DNA from: Cytophagales bacterium
GTDB lineage: Bacteria; Bacteroidota; Bacteroidia; Cytophagales; Spirosomataceae
Length of the DNA: 64,000 bases
Direction: 5' to 3'
Assembly (NCBI GenBank): GCA_024742395.1
Contig: JANSYO010000017.1
Span: 1 to 64,000, forward strand
Shown here: positions 27,554 through 35,672 of the stretch, one piece after another
Position numbering within the stretch: the first letter of the stretch is position 1
Layout: every line of letters starts with the position of its first letter
Made by a program: the position numbers and the translations under genes
Notes under the pieces: model-generated
The model's input: only the letters and a program-made list of their open reading frames with translations
What the model was told of the DNA's origin: nothing
Database searches by the model: none

Positions 27554-27664
27554 TCCTCTTTTTTCAACAAGATGCTGACTCGGCAAGTACTAAAACCACA
27601 CAATACTTTTAAATTAACATTGAATCGTCTCCGTCAATTCCACTTTACCTTGAATTCGTTATTT

Positions 27665-28510
27665 CTATTTGTATATTTCCTGAATCATCGTTAAGGCACC
27701 CTTATGGGCTCTGCCAGCTGCCTTCTCATAGTCTGAACGTACATGGTTGGCTCCTTTTTTAATGCCTTCATAAATCCCGGCTATCACTGTTCCCATAAAC
27801 TCGCCCAAAGCCTTTATTCTTTCTTCTTTATATTCTTCTATTGATACTGAAGTGTAACTTAAGTCTGTACCATAAACCTGATTAATGAGATCAGCCAATT
27901 CTGACTGAGTAATGGCTTCGCCAACAAGATTTAAGACCTTACCATTGACCGTTGAATTCAGTAACATCTGAGTATAGGCAAAAGCCAGCTCGGGTCTGCT
28001 CGTGTAGCCACATTTGCCGTCTGCCGCCGAATTCCGTATACCACCTTCTTTTACATAAGTATCTATGTATTCAAGATCAGGCTCAATATAGATACCGTTT
28101 CTACCAATTACCCATTCAAGACCCGATGCCTGTACATCTTTTTCGGTTTGTCGGTTACTTTGCACAATGGGACTAAAAGCGGTACCCTCTTCTGCACCTA
28201 CAATACTGGTATAAACTATCTTTTTCAGACCATTTTCTTTGGCTGCCTCTATCACATTTCTATGTTGCTGAATCCTCTTTTGAGGCTCATCCATTCCTGA
28301 AACCAAAAGTACAGCATCAATGCCCCTAAGTGCTCTATTGAATTGTTCACGACTGTTATAGTCTCCTTCTCTTACCTCAACACCCAGATGTTCGGCCTTT
28401 TGTACCGTTCGGGCGATGGCCACCACGTTTTCATTACCAATCTCCCTGATAAGTTCTTTCACTATTGCCGAGCCTAAATGTCCACTGGCTGATGTTACTG
28501 CTACTTTCAT
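27665..28510 (-). CDS. NmrA/QorB-like NAD(P)-binding SDR-family protein
   Basis: 281 residues. N-terminal Rossmann motif TSASGHLGSAIVKEL (GxxGxxG variant), VVAIARTVQKAE after strand 2, and GDYNSREQFNRALRGIDAVLLVSG. This is the atypical SDR group that includes NmrA and NAD(P)H:quinone oxidoreductase 2 (QorB/YtfG). Such proteins bind NAD(P)(H) and either reduce quinones or sense redox. It is cytoplasmic, lies 111 bases upstream of the siderophore-interacting protein gene on the same strand, and may be co-transcribed. Confidence 0.85.
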   Translation of the reverse strand: MKVAVTSASGHLGSAIVKELIREIGNENVVAIARTVQKAEHLGVEVREGDYNSREQFNRALRGIDAVLLVSGMDEPQKRIQQHRNVIEAAKENGLKKIVYTSIVGAEEGTAFSPIVQSNRQTEKDVQASGLEWVIGRNGIYIEPDLEYIDTYVKEGGIRNSAADGKCGYTSRPELAFAYTQMLLNSTVNGKVLNLVGEAITQSELADLINQVYGTDLSYTSVSIEEYKEERIKALGEFMGTVIAGIYEGIKKGANHVRSDYEKAAGRAHKGALTMIQEIYK

Positions 28511-28595
28511 TTGTGTCTTAGTTTATATGTTTCCAATTCCTTCTTCAAGGCCTCTGCTTTCACTATATACTTCTCCATTGTCCTTTTTCATACAG

Positions 28596-28706
28596 CTATT
28601 TTTTTGAAAGCCTCCTCGTCTTGAACGGCATCACTGAGGCCTTCAATTCTTTCGTTCTCCTCTTAGATTTAGAACCACATATTGGACAAATAGTGATTTT
28701 GATCAT
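28596..28706 (-). CDS. Possible 36-residue zinc-ribbon-like micro-ORF
   Basis: An ATG at 28706 with a weak TTAGGA upstream opens 36 codons: MIKITICPICGSKSKRRT, then a basic tail to KKTAG stop. One CPxCG knuckle and a high lysine/arginine content suggest half of a zinc ribbon or a gene remnant. It lies in the 393-base gap 28511-28903; the rest of that gap shows nothing else. Evidence is thin. Confidence 0.25.
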   Translation of the reverse strand: MIKITICPICGSKSKRRTKELKASVMPFKTRRLSKK

Positions 28707-28903
28707 TCCTAAATCTTTTAACAAAGCTCCGTAATCATTCAAAAAGAGAAAAGGTAAATTCCCTCCGAAAGATGGTAAAAATGGTCTGAGCTAATACATC
28801 TTGGCCAGGCAAGCAAAGGGCTATGCAAGCGAATATATTTCATACCCAAACACTTACTTAACCTATACAAAGGCTTTTTCAGTTAATCAGTGGGGCCGGT
28901 AGC

Positions 28904-29659
28904 TCAAACCTGGGCCCGGTTTTCAAATAGTTTCTGATCCTCCAGCATATACTCAAGAATCGGACGGCAGCGGTCTTTGCAAGCCGGGTAGAAGGCTTTG
29001 TGAATTTTAAGGTCATTTTTGATAGGACTTCCCCACCAAAACTCGGCCAAAGCAATGGGTTTTAAACGATGTTGAAAAGCATACTGCAAGACTTTTGGTG
29101 CTACGCATTCTCCGGCAGCAGCAGGTGGTTTCCCATGAGAAGATGTTCCAAAAATCTCCAGTAAATTTTGGGAATGACCTGAAAGATTCAAAAAGTGATA
29201 ATTCTCAAAAAGACGTTTTTGCAAAGCCACAGACTTTTTATTTCTTTCCAACTTTAAAGTAGCAATTTCTGCCGGGTTTAAAGCTCTCTTTATCTCCTTA
29301 CCTATTTCTGTAAGCTCGGTCATGCCCTTGTTAATAAAGAAATCGCCAACAGACACATCAAAAGCCGAAGGAATAAACTGATCACATTGTGCATTTTCGG
29401 GTAGCTTCCCTGAAACCGTCCCGATAAAACTATAACTGAGATCGTCTTTTTGAACTACCAAAACACCAAACATTTTGCCCTTTTTGGTCTGAAAATCGTA
29501 TCCCCAATGCTTCGATTCTTCAGCAATAAAATCCTGAAATTCTGTGGCCGCTATCCTGGCTATAGCAGAAATTTCCTCTGAAAAAGGATTGTTTAGTTTT
29601 GAAGGAATAAAGACTTCGGAAATATCTGTCTTGAAGTCAAAGATGAATTGTTTATTCAA
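28904..29659 (-). CDS. Orphan N-terminal domain of a Bacteroidota RluA-type pseudouridine synthase
   Basis: 251 residues. The sequence matches the N-terminal part of long Bacteroidota RluA-family proteins: GKMFGVLVVQKDDLSYSFIG, PSAFDVSVGDFFINKG, GKPPAAAGECVAPKVLQYAF, LAEFWWGSPIKNDLKIHKAF and ACKDRCRPILEYMLE. In those proteins this part is followed by the catalytic RluA domain (with HRLDxxTSG). Here a stop follows LFENRAQV, and the 197 bases downstream contain no RluA motif in any minus-strand frame. The coiled-coil middle is also short. It is therefore either a truncated gene or a free-standing accessory domain. Confidence 0.7.
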   Translation of the reverse strand: MNKQFIFDFKTDISEVFIPSKLNNPFSEEISAIARIAATEFQDFIAEESKHWGYDFQTKKGKMFGVLVVQKDDLSYSFIGTVSGKLPENAQCDQFIPSAFDVSVGDFFINKGMTELTEIGKEIKRALNPAEIATLKLERNKKSVALQKRLFENYHFLNLSGHSQNLLEIFGTSSHGKPPAAAGECVAPKVLQYAFQHRLKPIALAEFWWGSPIKNDLKIHKAFYPACKDRCRPILEYMLEDQKLFENRAQV

Positions 29660-29834
29660 ATAGCATTCTGGTGAGCATAAAAACCAGCCTTAACAATTAG
29701 GCCGCAAAGCTATTTAAACCTTGTTAAATGTTGGTAGCAATTTCTGTTTTATCATTTCTTAAATTCTGGAAAAACTTGTGGCCGATGCTGTAAAGGGAAA
29801 TCAGGAAATAAAAAACACTCTAAATATTTTGGCT

Positions 29835-30056
29835 TTAATGCTTTTTGACCAACTCCTGAAATTCCTTTGGTGTTTTATAGGCATCCTTTCCGTACTCATA
29901 ATTAATCTCTGCCTCAAAAGACGTAAGAGATCCTGCAATTTACAAAATATGCTGACCCGCATTCGTAGTAGATAGCAGGCTGCTGGCAAACTCCGTTTGA
30001 TGAGCATATGTTTTAAAGCTCATCATGACCGTTAAAATAAACGAAAAAACTCTCAT
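29835..30056 (-). pseudogene. Small exported-protein gene interrupted by an in-frame stop
   Basis: From ATG 30056 the frame gives a signal-peptide-like start (MRVFSFILTVMMSFKTYA) and TEFASSLLSTTNAGQHIL, then TAA at 29940-29942. The same frame then continues with 34 protein-like codons (IAGSLTSFEAEINYEYG and TPKEFQELVKKH) to a second TAA at 29835-29837. The continuity of sense on both sides of a single stop points to a nonsense mutation or a sequence error. The stop-containing product would be about 73 residues. No family recognised. Confidence 0.5.
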
Positions 30057-30611
30057 AAATACTGAACGTAATACACTCCTTTTAAGCAATTTATAAAATT
30101 ATTATACCTGCTTCATCGATGTAGCAATGGTAGCCCTAGGCTCATTTGAATGTGCTCGGCAGGCAAAAAGGACTGCCGATTCATTGCCACTTGTTTTAAT
30201 CTTTATATAAAGAGATGCCTTCCCTGGCATAACCTATCTAATAGGATGCAGTCTAGGTAGAAAACTTTCGGTTCAGGTGAGAGAAATTATATCATTCGGA
30301 GTGAATACGAAACACCAAAATCAGACAAAATGCTGATATATAAATACTTAACTATAGTGTATTGTCGAAACTTATTCAGTAGCCATTTAATTACTTCTTT
30401 ATCGAAACTTAAAAGGTAAAGCGATAATCCTTTTGTTTTTCAAGGGTGTCTTTCTAAATACTTTTTCTTTCTGGTAAAGTCTTTTCCCAAAGGGCTTCGG
30501 TATGAGCCTGTTAACTTTTATTTTCCCTATGACCGGGAGCATTGAGTATTCATCAAGGTATAAAAGAAGCAGGGCAAATCAACCTGTAGTCTGGCGATTT
30601 ACCCTCTATGC
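30057..30611. other. Long intergenic stretch without a recognisable gene
   Basis: Together with 29660-29834 this belongs to a gap of about 950 bases that contains only the disrupted small gene. I see no RNA gene, no repeat and no convincing reading frame. A 79-codon plus-strand frame at 30502-30741 runs antisense into the OmpA gene and is not protein-like. Confidence 0.5.
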
Positions 30612-31541
30612 TTATATTTCGTTTAATACGATTTCAACCCGTCTGTTTTTCTTTCTTCCTTCTTCAGAAGTGTTTTTACTTTCAGGGGCCACAGGTCCTA
30701 CACCAGCCGAAGTCATTCGATTTGCTTCTATTCCATATTGAGTAGAAAGTGCCTTCACTACTGCAGTGGCTCTTCTTTCAGAGAGACTGAGATTAGACTG
30801 ATACGAGCCGGTATTATCAGTGTGCCCTACGATATACACCTTCTTCTGCGGGTTTTTCTTCAGATATTGAGCTATCAGTTCAATCTCAACAAAGGAACTT
30901 GGCTTAATCTGGTCTGAACCGGTATCAAATAAGATTCCATATAAAGAAACCTTGCCATTCTCGTTCATGGCCTTCTCTATACCATTCAGGCTAATTTGTT
31001 GCTCCATTTCTTTTACTTCTACCACAGTGACTTCGTAGCCAATTTCACTCAGTCCGTAGCCGGGAATTACCGTCACGTAATACCCCATGCCGTCTTTGCT
31101 GAATTTAGCCGCTATGTAGGCCATTTCCTCTCCGTAATAAGGAGGCATCTTTATTTTTCGATCTAGATCTCTTAGATAATCCCAAAAGTACTTGCCACAG
31201 TCAGTGACTTGCCTGCAGCTAAATAGAATCTCTGCCCCATTGTTTTTCAGTGCGTTCAGATAATTTGAATAAATCTCATAAACGGAACCGGCACCGGTAG
31301 GTAAACTATAAAAAATACGGAATATTTTTCCTTCCACCTGCTTGGCTGAAGTGAATTTGGAGCCATCAGATTTACCCGTTACGATAACGTAGGGCTCAAA
31401 TGACGTTTCTTCGTAATCATAAATGTAGGATTGGTTAAATCTCTGAATTAATGAATGGTCTTTACTGCCTTCTTTGTCTTTTTGGGCAAATACTGTGGAG
31501 AACGTTCCCAAAAACAATGCAGTAAAAATCAGCTGTCTCAT
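30612..31541 (-). CDS. OmpA-family protein with DUF4892-like N-terminal domain
   Basis: 309 residues with a signal peptide (LIFTALFLGTFSTVFAQ). The N-terminal region (KQVEGKIFRIFYSLPTGAGS, YEIYSNYLNALKNNGAEILF, with C in FSCRQVTDCG) resembles DUF4892. The C-terminal OmpA/MotB domain has LFDTGSDQIKPSS, VYIVGHTDNTGSYQSNLSLS, ERRATAVVKALSTQYGI and NRRVEI; the D and R that contact diaminopimelate are in the expected places. It ties the outer membrane to peptidoglycan. Single gene. Confidence 0.9.
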   Translation of the reverse strand: MRQLIFTALFLGTFSTVFAQKDKEGSKDHSLIQRFNQSYIYDYEETSFEPYVIVTGKSDGSKFTSAKQVEGKIFRIFYSLPTGAGSVYEIYSNYLNALKNNGAEILFSCRQVTDCGKYFWDYLRDLDRKIKMPPYYGEEMAYIAAKFSKDGMGYYVTVIPGYGLSEIGYEVTVVEVKEMEQQISLNGIEKAMNENGKVSLYGILFDTGSDQIKPSSFVEIELIAQYLKKNPQKKVYIVGHTDNTGSYQSNLSLSERRATAVVKALSTQYGIEANRMTSAGVGPVAPESKNTSEEGRKKNRRVEIVLNEI

Positions 31542-31937
31542 GTTTCAAAAAGTAGTTTTTGATGAATATAAATTAGTTTCAAAAGTGTCATCGCACCAAA
31601 CTCAAAGTTTATCACATCTATCTCTAAAAAGAGGATAAATCAAGCCTGAAACGAAACATTGTAAATCTACAAAACATCATTTTCTCAGCCCAGAAAGTTT
31701 TATTTTACGGAGTAGGCTCTCATGTTCAAAACAGGCCTTAGATGATAGAAAGGATATTTTTTCCAAAAAAACACAAAAGAATCAGCAGTGAATGAATTAA
31801 AAATGGACCTATAATGGCTGAATTATTTGAAGACCAAGTGACTAAACAATATATTTATTAAACAGTAAATTTAGTATCCAGGTACTAATGAATGCTCTTT
31901 TGAGAATACTATAACGTCAAAGTAAATAGCTCAATTT
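31542..31937. other. Divergent intergenic region
   Basis: 396 bases between the starts of the OmpA gene (minus) and the PhyH gene (plus). It is AT-rich and must carry both promoters, but I found no operator-like palindrome, RNA gene or small frame I would defend. Confidence 0.4.
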
Positions 31938-32720
31938 ATGAAAGCAGAATTAAGTAATAAGCAAATTCAAGAATTCATACGGAATGGCTTTGTGCGAATT
32001 GACAACGCATTTTCAACCAAAATAGCCCAAGACGCCTTAACCATTCTGTGGAATGACCTTCCTTTTGACATGTCAAATCCTTCTGACTGGAAAGTACCTG
32101 TCATTCGTTTGGGGATGTATGCTCAAAAACCTTTCGTTGATTCCATCAATTCAAAGAGGCTTTATTCTATTTTTAATCAATTAGTTGGCGAAGGTAAATG
32201 GATTCCCTGTAAAAGCGTAGGTACCTTTCCGGTTAGATTCCCCACTGTAGAGCAGCCAATGGATATAGGCAAACATGTAGATGCCGGCTTCCCGGGGGAT
32301 GATCCCAATAATTACCTGGAATGGAGGGTGAATATTAATTCAAAAGGGAGAGCTCTGCTCATGTTGATTTTGTTTTCAGATGTTGGCCCTAATGATGCCC
32401 CGACAGTTATTTACAAAAAATCTCATCTTGATGTAGCAGGAGTTCTGGCTTCAGAAGGAGAAGTGGGCCTTTCTTTTATGGAATTAGCCGCTAAGTTGGA
32501 CAGTCTGCCTGTTCGGGAAAAAGAATACGCCACAGGAAAAGCAGGAACCATTTATCTCTGTCATCCTTTTCTTGTTCATTCTGCACAGCCCCATACTGGA
32601 ACCACCCCAAAATTCATGGCTCAGCCACCTTTGATAGCAAAAGGCGAGTTCAGTCTATCTAATCGTTCTGAAGACTTCTCACCTGTAGAACAAGCCATTC
32701 GATTAGGAATATCAAAGTAG
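31938..32720 (+). CDS. Phytanoyl-CoA dioxygenase (PhyH) family protein
   Basis: 260 residues. Fe(II)/2-oxoglutarate oxygenase of the PhyH type: NGFVRIDNAFS at the N-terminus, HxD as H113-V-D115 (GKHVDAGFPGDD), and a distal histidine H214 in LCHPFLVHSAQPHTG. The family hydroxylates small molecules; the substrate is not predictable. It is a monocistronic gene after a 396-base intergenic region. A second PhyH-type gene lies at the window end (63.2 kb), with a clearly different sequence. Confidence 0.8.
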   Translation: MKAELSNKQIQEFIRNGFVRIDNAFSTKIAQDALTILWNDLPFDMSNPSDWKVPVIRLGMYAQKPFVDSINSKRLYSIFNQLVGEGKWIPCKSVGTFPVRFPTVEQPMDIGKHVDAGFPGDDPNNYLEWRVNINSKGRALLMLILFSDVGPNDAPTVIYKKSHLDVAGVLASEGEVGLSFMELAAKLDSLPVREKEYATGKAGTIYLCHPFLVHSAQPHTGTTPKFMAQPPLIAKGEFSLSNRSEDFSPVEQAIRLGISK

Positions 32721-32788
32721 CCTAATTAGTCATTCCTGCAGAGAGTGCTCTTTTTGATTGAGCAATTAAAGAACATAGTCATACACTC

Positions 32789-33037
32789 CTATTTTAAATT
32801 TCTCTCTTTCAGTATTTGTTCCAGCTCCTCCTTATTGTCAGGCTTTTTGAACATTCTGAATATGAAATACAGCGGAATCAGTGTTAAAAGACCGATGGTG
32901 TTTTTCCAAATACTAAATAGAATTATACCTATCATAAAGCCTATAAGCAAAGCACTGATAATGGCGTTTGACTTCATCTTTTTTTCTTCTGCTAACAATT
33001 CCTGATCTGTTAATTCTGATAGTACTTTTTTTTCCAT
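32789..33037 (-). CDS. Small two-helix membrane protein
   Basis: 82 residues: an acidic N-terminal helix (SELTDQELLAEEKKMKSNA), two membrane segments (IISALLIGFMIGIILFSIW and IGLLTLIPLYFIFRMF) and a charged end (KPDNKEELEQILKERN). The layout recurs in short Bacteroidota membrane proteins of unknown role. The 294-base gap upstream (33038-33331) holds no other feature that I can support. Confidence 0.65.
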   Translation of the reverse strand: MEKKVLSELTDQELLAEEKKMKSNAIISALLIGFMIGIILFSIWKNTIGLLTLIPLYFIFRMFKKPDNKEELEQILKERNLK

Positions 33038-33331
33038 GTCTTTATTTTAATTGATCTGAATACTTATTGCATGATTAACAAAAAAATGAATTTCTTTTTA
33101 AAAAAGAAACTAATGCCAGACTTGAAGCGGCATTCTTTACATGATGTATGGAATCATGCATAAAAGTCATTGCTTATTCATTCAATTACAGAGTAACAGG
33201 ATGGCAATTTGGCCGCCTATCCAAACTAACCATACATTAAAAACTTAAAAGAATCTGACCTATTGAACCGCTTGAAAACCTTGGTAATGGTAATAAACGA
33301 TTGCCTTTTTTATTCTACTTTAATTTCTTAG

Positions 33332-33949
33332 CTACTCAGTTAAACCGCTTAGTTTTCTGCATTTAATCACATAAAAGGGCTGATTCTCTTCTACTTCAGA
33401 GATTTCGAAAAGCCCGTATGGACCAAAGTCCTTTTCGATGCCATCCTTATCATAAAAGAATATTTTCACACCACCGAATTGCTCAAATCTGTCTTTACCA
33501 ATTTGAATACCTTGTCCATAGGATTTAGCTACTTTGGTAATAGCGGTAAATACCATTATTCCGTTATCTGCAAGTTGATTATAGCAGTCTTTAATTAGCT
33601 TCACCCTCTCCTGTTCATCTAACAGATAGATCAAACCGTAACAAAAAACACCATCATAGACCTGATCATCAAAAGGCATGTCAGTGACAGACCCATGATA
33701 GAAGGTAAGTTCATCTCCAAAACGCTTTTTCCCTAAGTCAATGGCCGTTTGCGAAATTTCGATACCGGCAACTCGCATTCCACTCTCTTTGAAAATTTGG
33801 GCATTGCGACCGTAACCCATGCCCGGAATCAACACCGATTTTACTTCGTTCGCTACGAAAAGATCTCTGCTTATAATGGATGATTGTGTAGGTTCTAAGC
33901 CCCACATTTCCTGCTTATCTTTAAACGCCGTTTCCCAAAACTCTGCCAT
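33332..33949 (-). CDS. Class I SAM-dependent methyltransferase
   Basis: 205 residues. The SAM-binding motif I is VLIPGMGYGRNAQIF (GxGxG type). The acidic end of strand 2 is AGIEISQTAIDLGKKRF, and motif DGVFCYGLIYLLDE follows GSVTDMPF. It resembles the TPMT/tellurite-resistance-type group, but the substrate is open. It begins on the base next to the HMA-like gene stop, so it is the third gene of a very tight operon with the FAD oxidoreductase and the HMA-like protein. The operon is divergent from a Fur-family gene. Confidence 0.8.
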   Translation of the reverse strand: MAEFWETAFKDKQEMWGLEPTQSSIISRDLFVANEVKSVLIPGMGYGRNAQIFKESGMRVAGIEISQTAIDLGKKRFGDELTFYHGSVTDMPFDDQVYDGVFCYGLIYLLDEQERVKLIKDCYNQLADNGIMVFTAITKVAKSYGQGIQIGKDRFEQFGGVKIFFYDKDGIEKDFGPYGLFEISEVEENQPFYVIKCRKLSGLTE

Positions 33950-34195
33950 TTACTTACAAACTTTATCTTCTAATATATAAGCGATTATACCCAAGCCTTC
34001 CAGATCACTAATAATAGCCTGAGCGTTTATATTTTCTCCTTCCAGTCTAAGTATAGATTGCCCACAGGGGAAAGGTTTACCTGTCTCATCTAGATCAACA
34101 TTTATTCTAAGTTTTTGATACTTGTAGCTCAGCATGTTCATAACCTTATGAGAAGTTACACTATCTTTTATATCCGTTACGAGAACTTCTATCAT
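33950..34195 (-). CDS. HMA-like small protein lacking the CxxC metal site
   Basis: 81 residues with the beta-alpha-beta-beta-alpha-beta outline of a heavy-metal-associated domain: IEVLVTDIKDSVTSHKVMNM, then LRINVDLDET, then ISDLEGLGIIAYILED. The MxCxxC site is absent; the only cysteines are in PFPCGQS and at the end (DKVCK). Zero bases separate it from the methyltransferase and one base from the oxidoreductase. A role as adaptor or carrier in this operon is an inference. Confidence 0.65.
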   Translation of the reverse strand: MIEVLVTDIKDSVTSHKVMNMLSYKYQKLRINVDLDETGKPFPCGQSILRLEGENINAQAIISDLEGLGIIAYILEDKVCK

Positions 34196-34196
34196 A

Positions 34197-35102
34197 TTAA
34201 AATTCTTCTTTTACCAATTCACTATTCATATGTGCTCCCGTAATATTGCCACCATAGACGGCCAAAGCCACCGAACGCATCATTGAGCTATTGTCACCAC
34301 ATGCATAAACGCCGTCTATTGAAGTTCTCTGCATAGAATCTACTTCTATATGCCCCCCTTCGGTAAGTTTACAACCCAGCTCCATTGGAATTGTAGAGTT
34401 TTGCTCAAATGGCAATGAAGCATATGCACATTCAAAGCCCTCAGAACTTCCATCTTTAAAAACTACTTTTTCTAAATAACCGTTTCTATGTTCAATTCCT
34501 GCTATTTCTTTCTCAATAATCTGAATGTCGTGCTGCTGCAGTTTTATCAATTGTTGTTCATCAAAACTCTGGGGAGCAGAAGTTAACAAAGTGATTTCCT
34601 TACTTAAATTTGAGACCAGTGAAGCCAGATGGAACGCTCTCTCACCATTGGCAATTATGGCGGTTTTTTTGTCCCTTATTTCATAACCATGGCAGTACGG
34701 GCAATGAACCACTGAAATCCCCCAGCATTCTGCAAAGCCGTCTATGTTCGGCATCAAATCTTTAATACCTGTAGCTAAAACCAACTTCTTAGATTTAAAA
34801 ACATCTCCTTTTGAGGTTATTATTTCAAATCCTCCTTGTATTTTCTTTGCACTTATAGCGGTACCCTTATAAAAAACGACACTTTTGTATTTTGAGAGTT
34901 GGCTTTTGGCCGTATCTGAGATTTCTTTAGGTGTGCTCCCGTCCTGGGTAAGAAAGTTATGCGAATGCGGAGTTTGAAGATTACAGGGTTTGCCTTCATC
35001 AATAATCAGTGTTTTTCGCAATGAGCGGCCCATTGTCAAAGCAGCTGAAAGTCCGGCATAACTACCGCCAATAATCACCACTGCATACTCTTCTTTTTTC
35101 AT
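34197..35102 (-). CDS. Thioredoxin-reductase-like FAD/NAD(P) oxidoreductase
   Basis: 301 residues. FAD motif VVIIGGSYAGLSAAL, redox pair CPYC in VVHCPYCHGYEIRDKK, NAD(P)-binding strand TAIIANGERAFHLASL, and ACGDNSSMMRSVALAVYGG as the second FAD motif. This is the low-molecular-weight thioredoxin reductase architecture, but no thioredoxin is nearby, so the partner may be another disulfide or the HMA-like protein encoded next to it. First gene of a three-gene operon; the divergent upstream region contains three operator-like repeats suited to the Fur-family regulator. Confidence 0.85.
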   Translation of the reverse strand: MKKEEYAVVIIGGSYAGLSAALTMGRSLRKTLIIDEGKPCNLQTPHSHNFLTQDGSTPKEISDTAKSQLSKYKSVVFYKGTAISAKKIQGGFEIITSKGDVFKSKKLVLATGIKDLMPNIDGFAECWGISVVHCPYCHGYEIRDKKTAIIANGERAFHLASLVSNLSKEITLLTSAPQSFDEQQLIKLQQHDIQIIEKEIAGIEHRNGYLEKVVFKDGSSEGFECAYASLPFEQNSTIPMELGCKLTEGGHIEVDSMQRTSIDGVYACGDNSSMMRSVALAVYGGNITGAHMNSELVKEEF

Positions 35103-35195
35103 ATCTTAATATTCTTCTATGGTCATTTCTTATAACATTTAGTCGAGTCGCTTAGCCTTTCAGAAACCATGCTGCTTAAGGATTGAACCTAATCA

Positions 35196-35214
35196 ATTGC
35201 GACTTATTCGCATT
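35196..35214. promoter_or_regulatory. Operator-like repeat 1 (ATTGC-N9-GCATT)
   Basis: ATTGC, nine bases, GCATT; same layout as the two copies at 35248-35290 with one half-site mismatch. It lies 94 bp upstream of the oxidoreductase ATG and is probably the site through which the Fur-family regulator controls that operon. Confidence 0.5.
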
Positions 35215-35247
35215 AACACATTGGCAAAAGTATCTCCTTTTCGTATT

Positions 35248-35290
35248 ATTGCAAAATATTCGCAATAATTTATTGCAACATAATCGCAAT
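35248..35290. promoter_or_regulatory. Operator-like repeats 2 and 3 (ATTGC-N9-GCAAT)
   Basis: Two perfect ATTGC-N9-GCAAT inverted repeats at 35248-35266 and 35272-35290, 24 bp apart. Copy 3 ends 5 bases before the ATG of the Fur-family gene and so covers its ribosome site, as expected for autorepression. Confidence 0.6.
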
Positions 35291-35295
35291 AGAGT

Positions 35296-35670
35296 ATGAA
35301 AAGGAGAAATACCCCAACGAAAGAGGCCGTTCTGAATTTGCTTTCAGCATCCAAAAAAGCATTGAGTCAAGATGCCATAGAAAAGCAACTTGATATCAAA
35401 ATCAATAGGGCTACCATATATCGGGTATTGAACAGGTTTTGCGAAGATGAGATCATCCATAAAATTGTGGCAGAAGATGGCAAGCAATATTTTGCTATTT
35501 GCAAGAAATGCGAGCAGCCTGAAACTATACAAGATCATTTTCATTTCCGCTGTTTAAGTTGCGACAGCATAGAGTGTCTTCAGATTCCTGTCCGGTATAG
35601 TGTACCCGAAAACTACGTAGTGCAGCAGACAAATTGCATTCTTACCGGTATATGCAGCGATTGTAATTGA
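35296..35670 (+). CDS. Fur-family (Zur/Fur/PerR-like) transcriptional repressor
   Basis: 124 residues. Winged helix: PTKEAVLNLLSASKKALSQD, RATIYRVLNRFCEDEIIHKI. Dimerisation part with zinc ligands: CKKC, HFHFRCLSCDSIEC and the final CILTGICSDC. The protein is shorter than E. coli Fur by about 25 residues. Which metal it senses cannot be read from sequence; ATTGC-N9-GCAAT repeats around its own start indicate autoregulation and control of the divergent redox operon. It ends 2 bases from the convergent serine hydrolase gene. Confidence 0.9.
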   Translation: MKRRNTPTKEAVLNLLSASKKALSQDAIEKQLDIKINRATIYRVLNRFCEDEIIHKIVAEDGKQYFAICKKCEQPETIQDHFHFRCLSCDSIECLQIPVRYSVPENYVVQQTNCILTGICSDCN

Positions 35671-35672
35671 AT

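Noticed and set aside
29778-29975. 65-codon plus-strand frame in the long gap at 29.7-30.6 kb
   Set aside because: It is antisense to the more convincing disrupted exported gene at 29835-30056, and its product has no signal or motif of its own.
30502-30741. 79-codon plus-strand frame overlapping the OmpA gene
   Set aside because: It lies mostly antisense to the OmpA C-terminal domain and has no support of its own.
33060-33172. 30-codon plus-strand frame beginning at an ATG after the small membrane protein gene
   Set aside because: Too short, lysine-rich and without ribosome site or neighbour context; it is likely chance.
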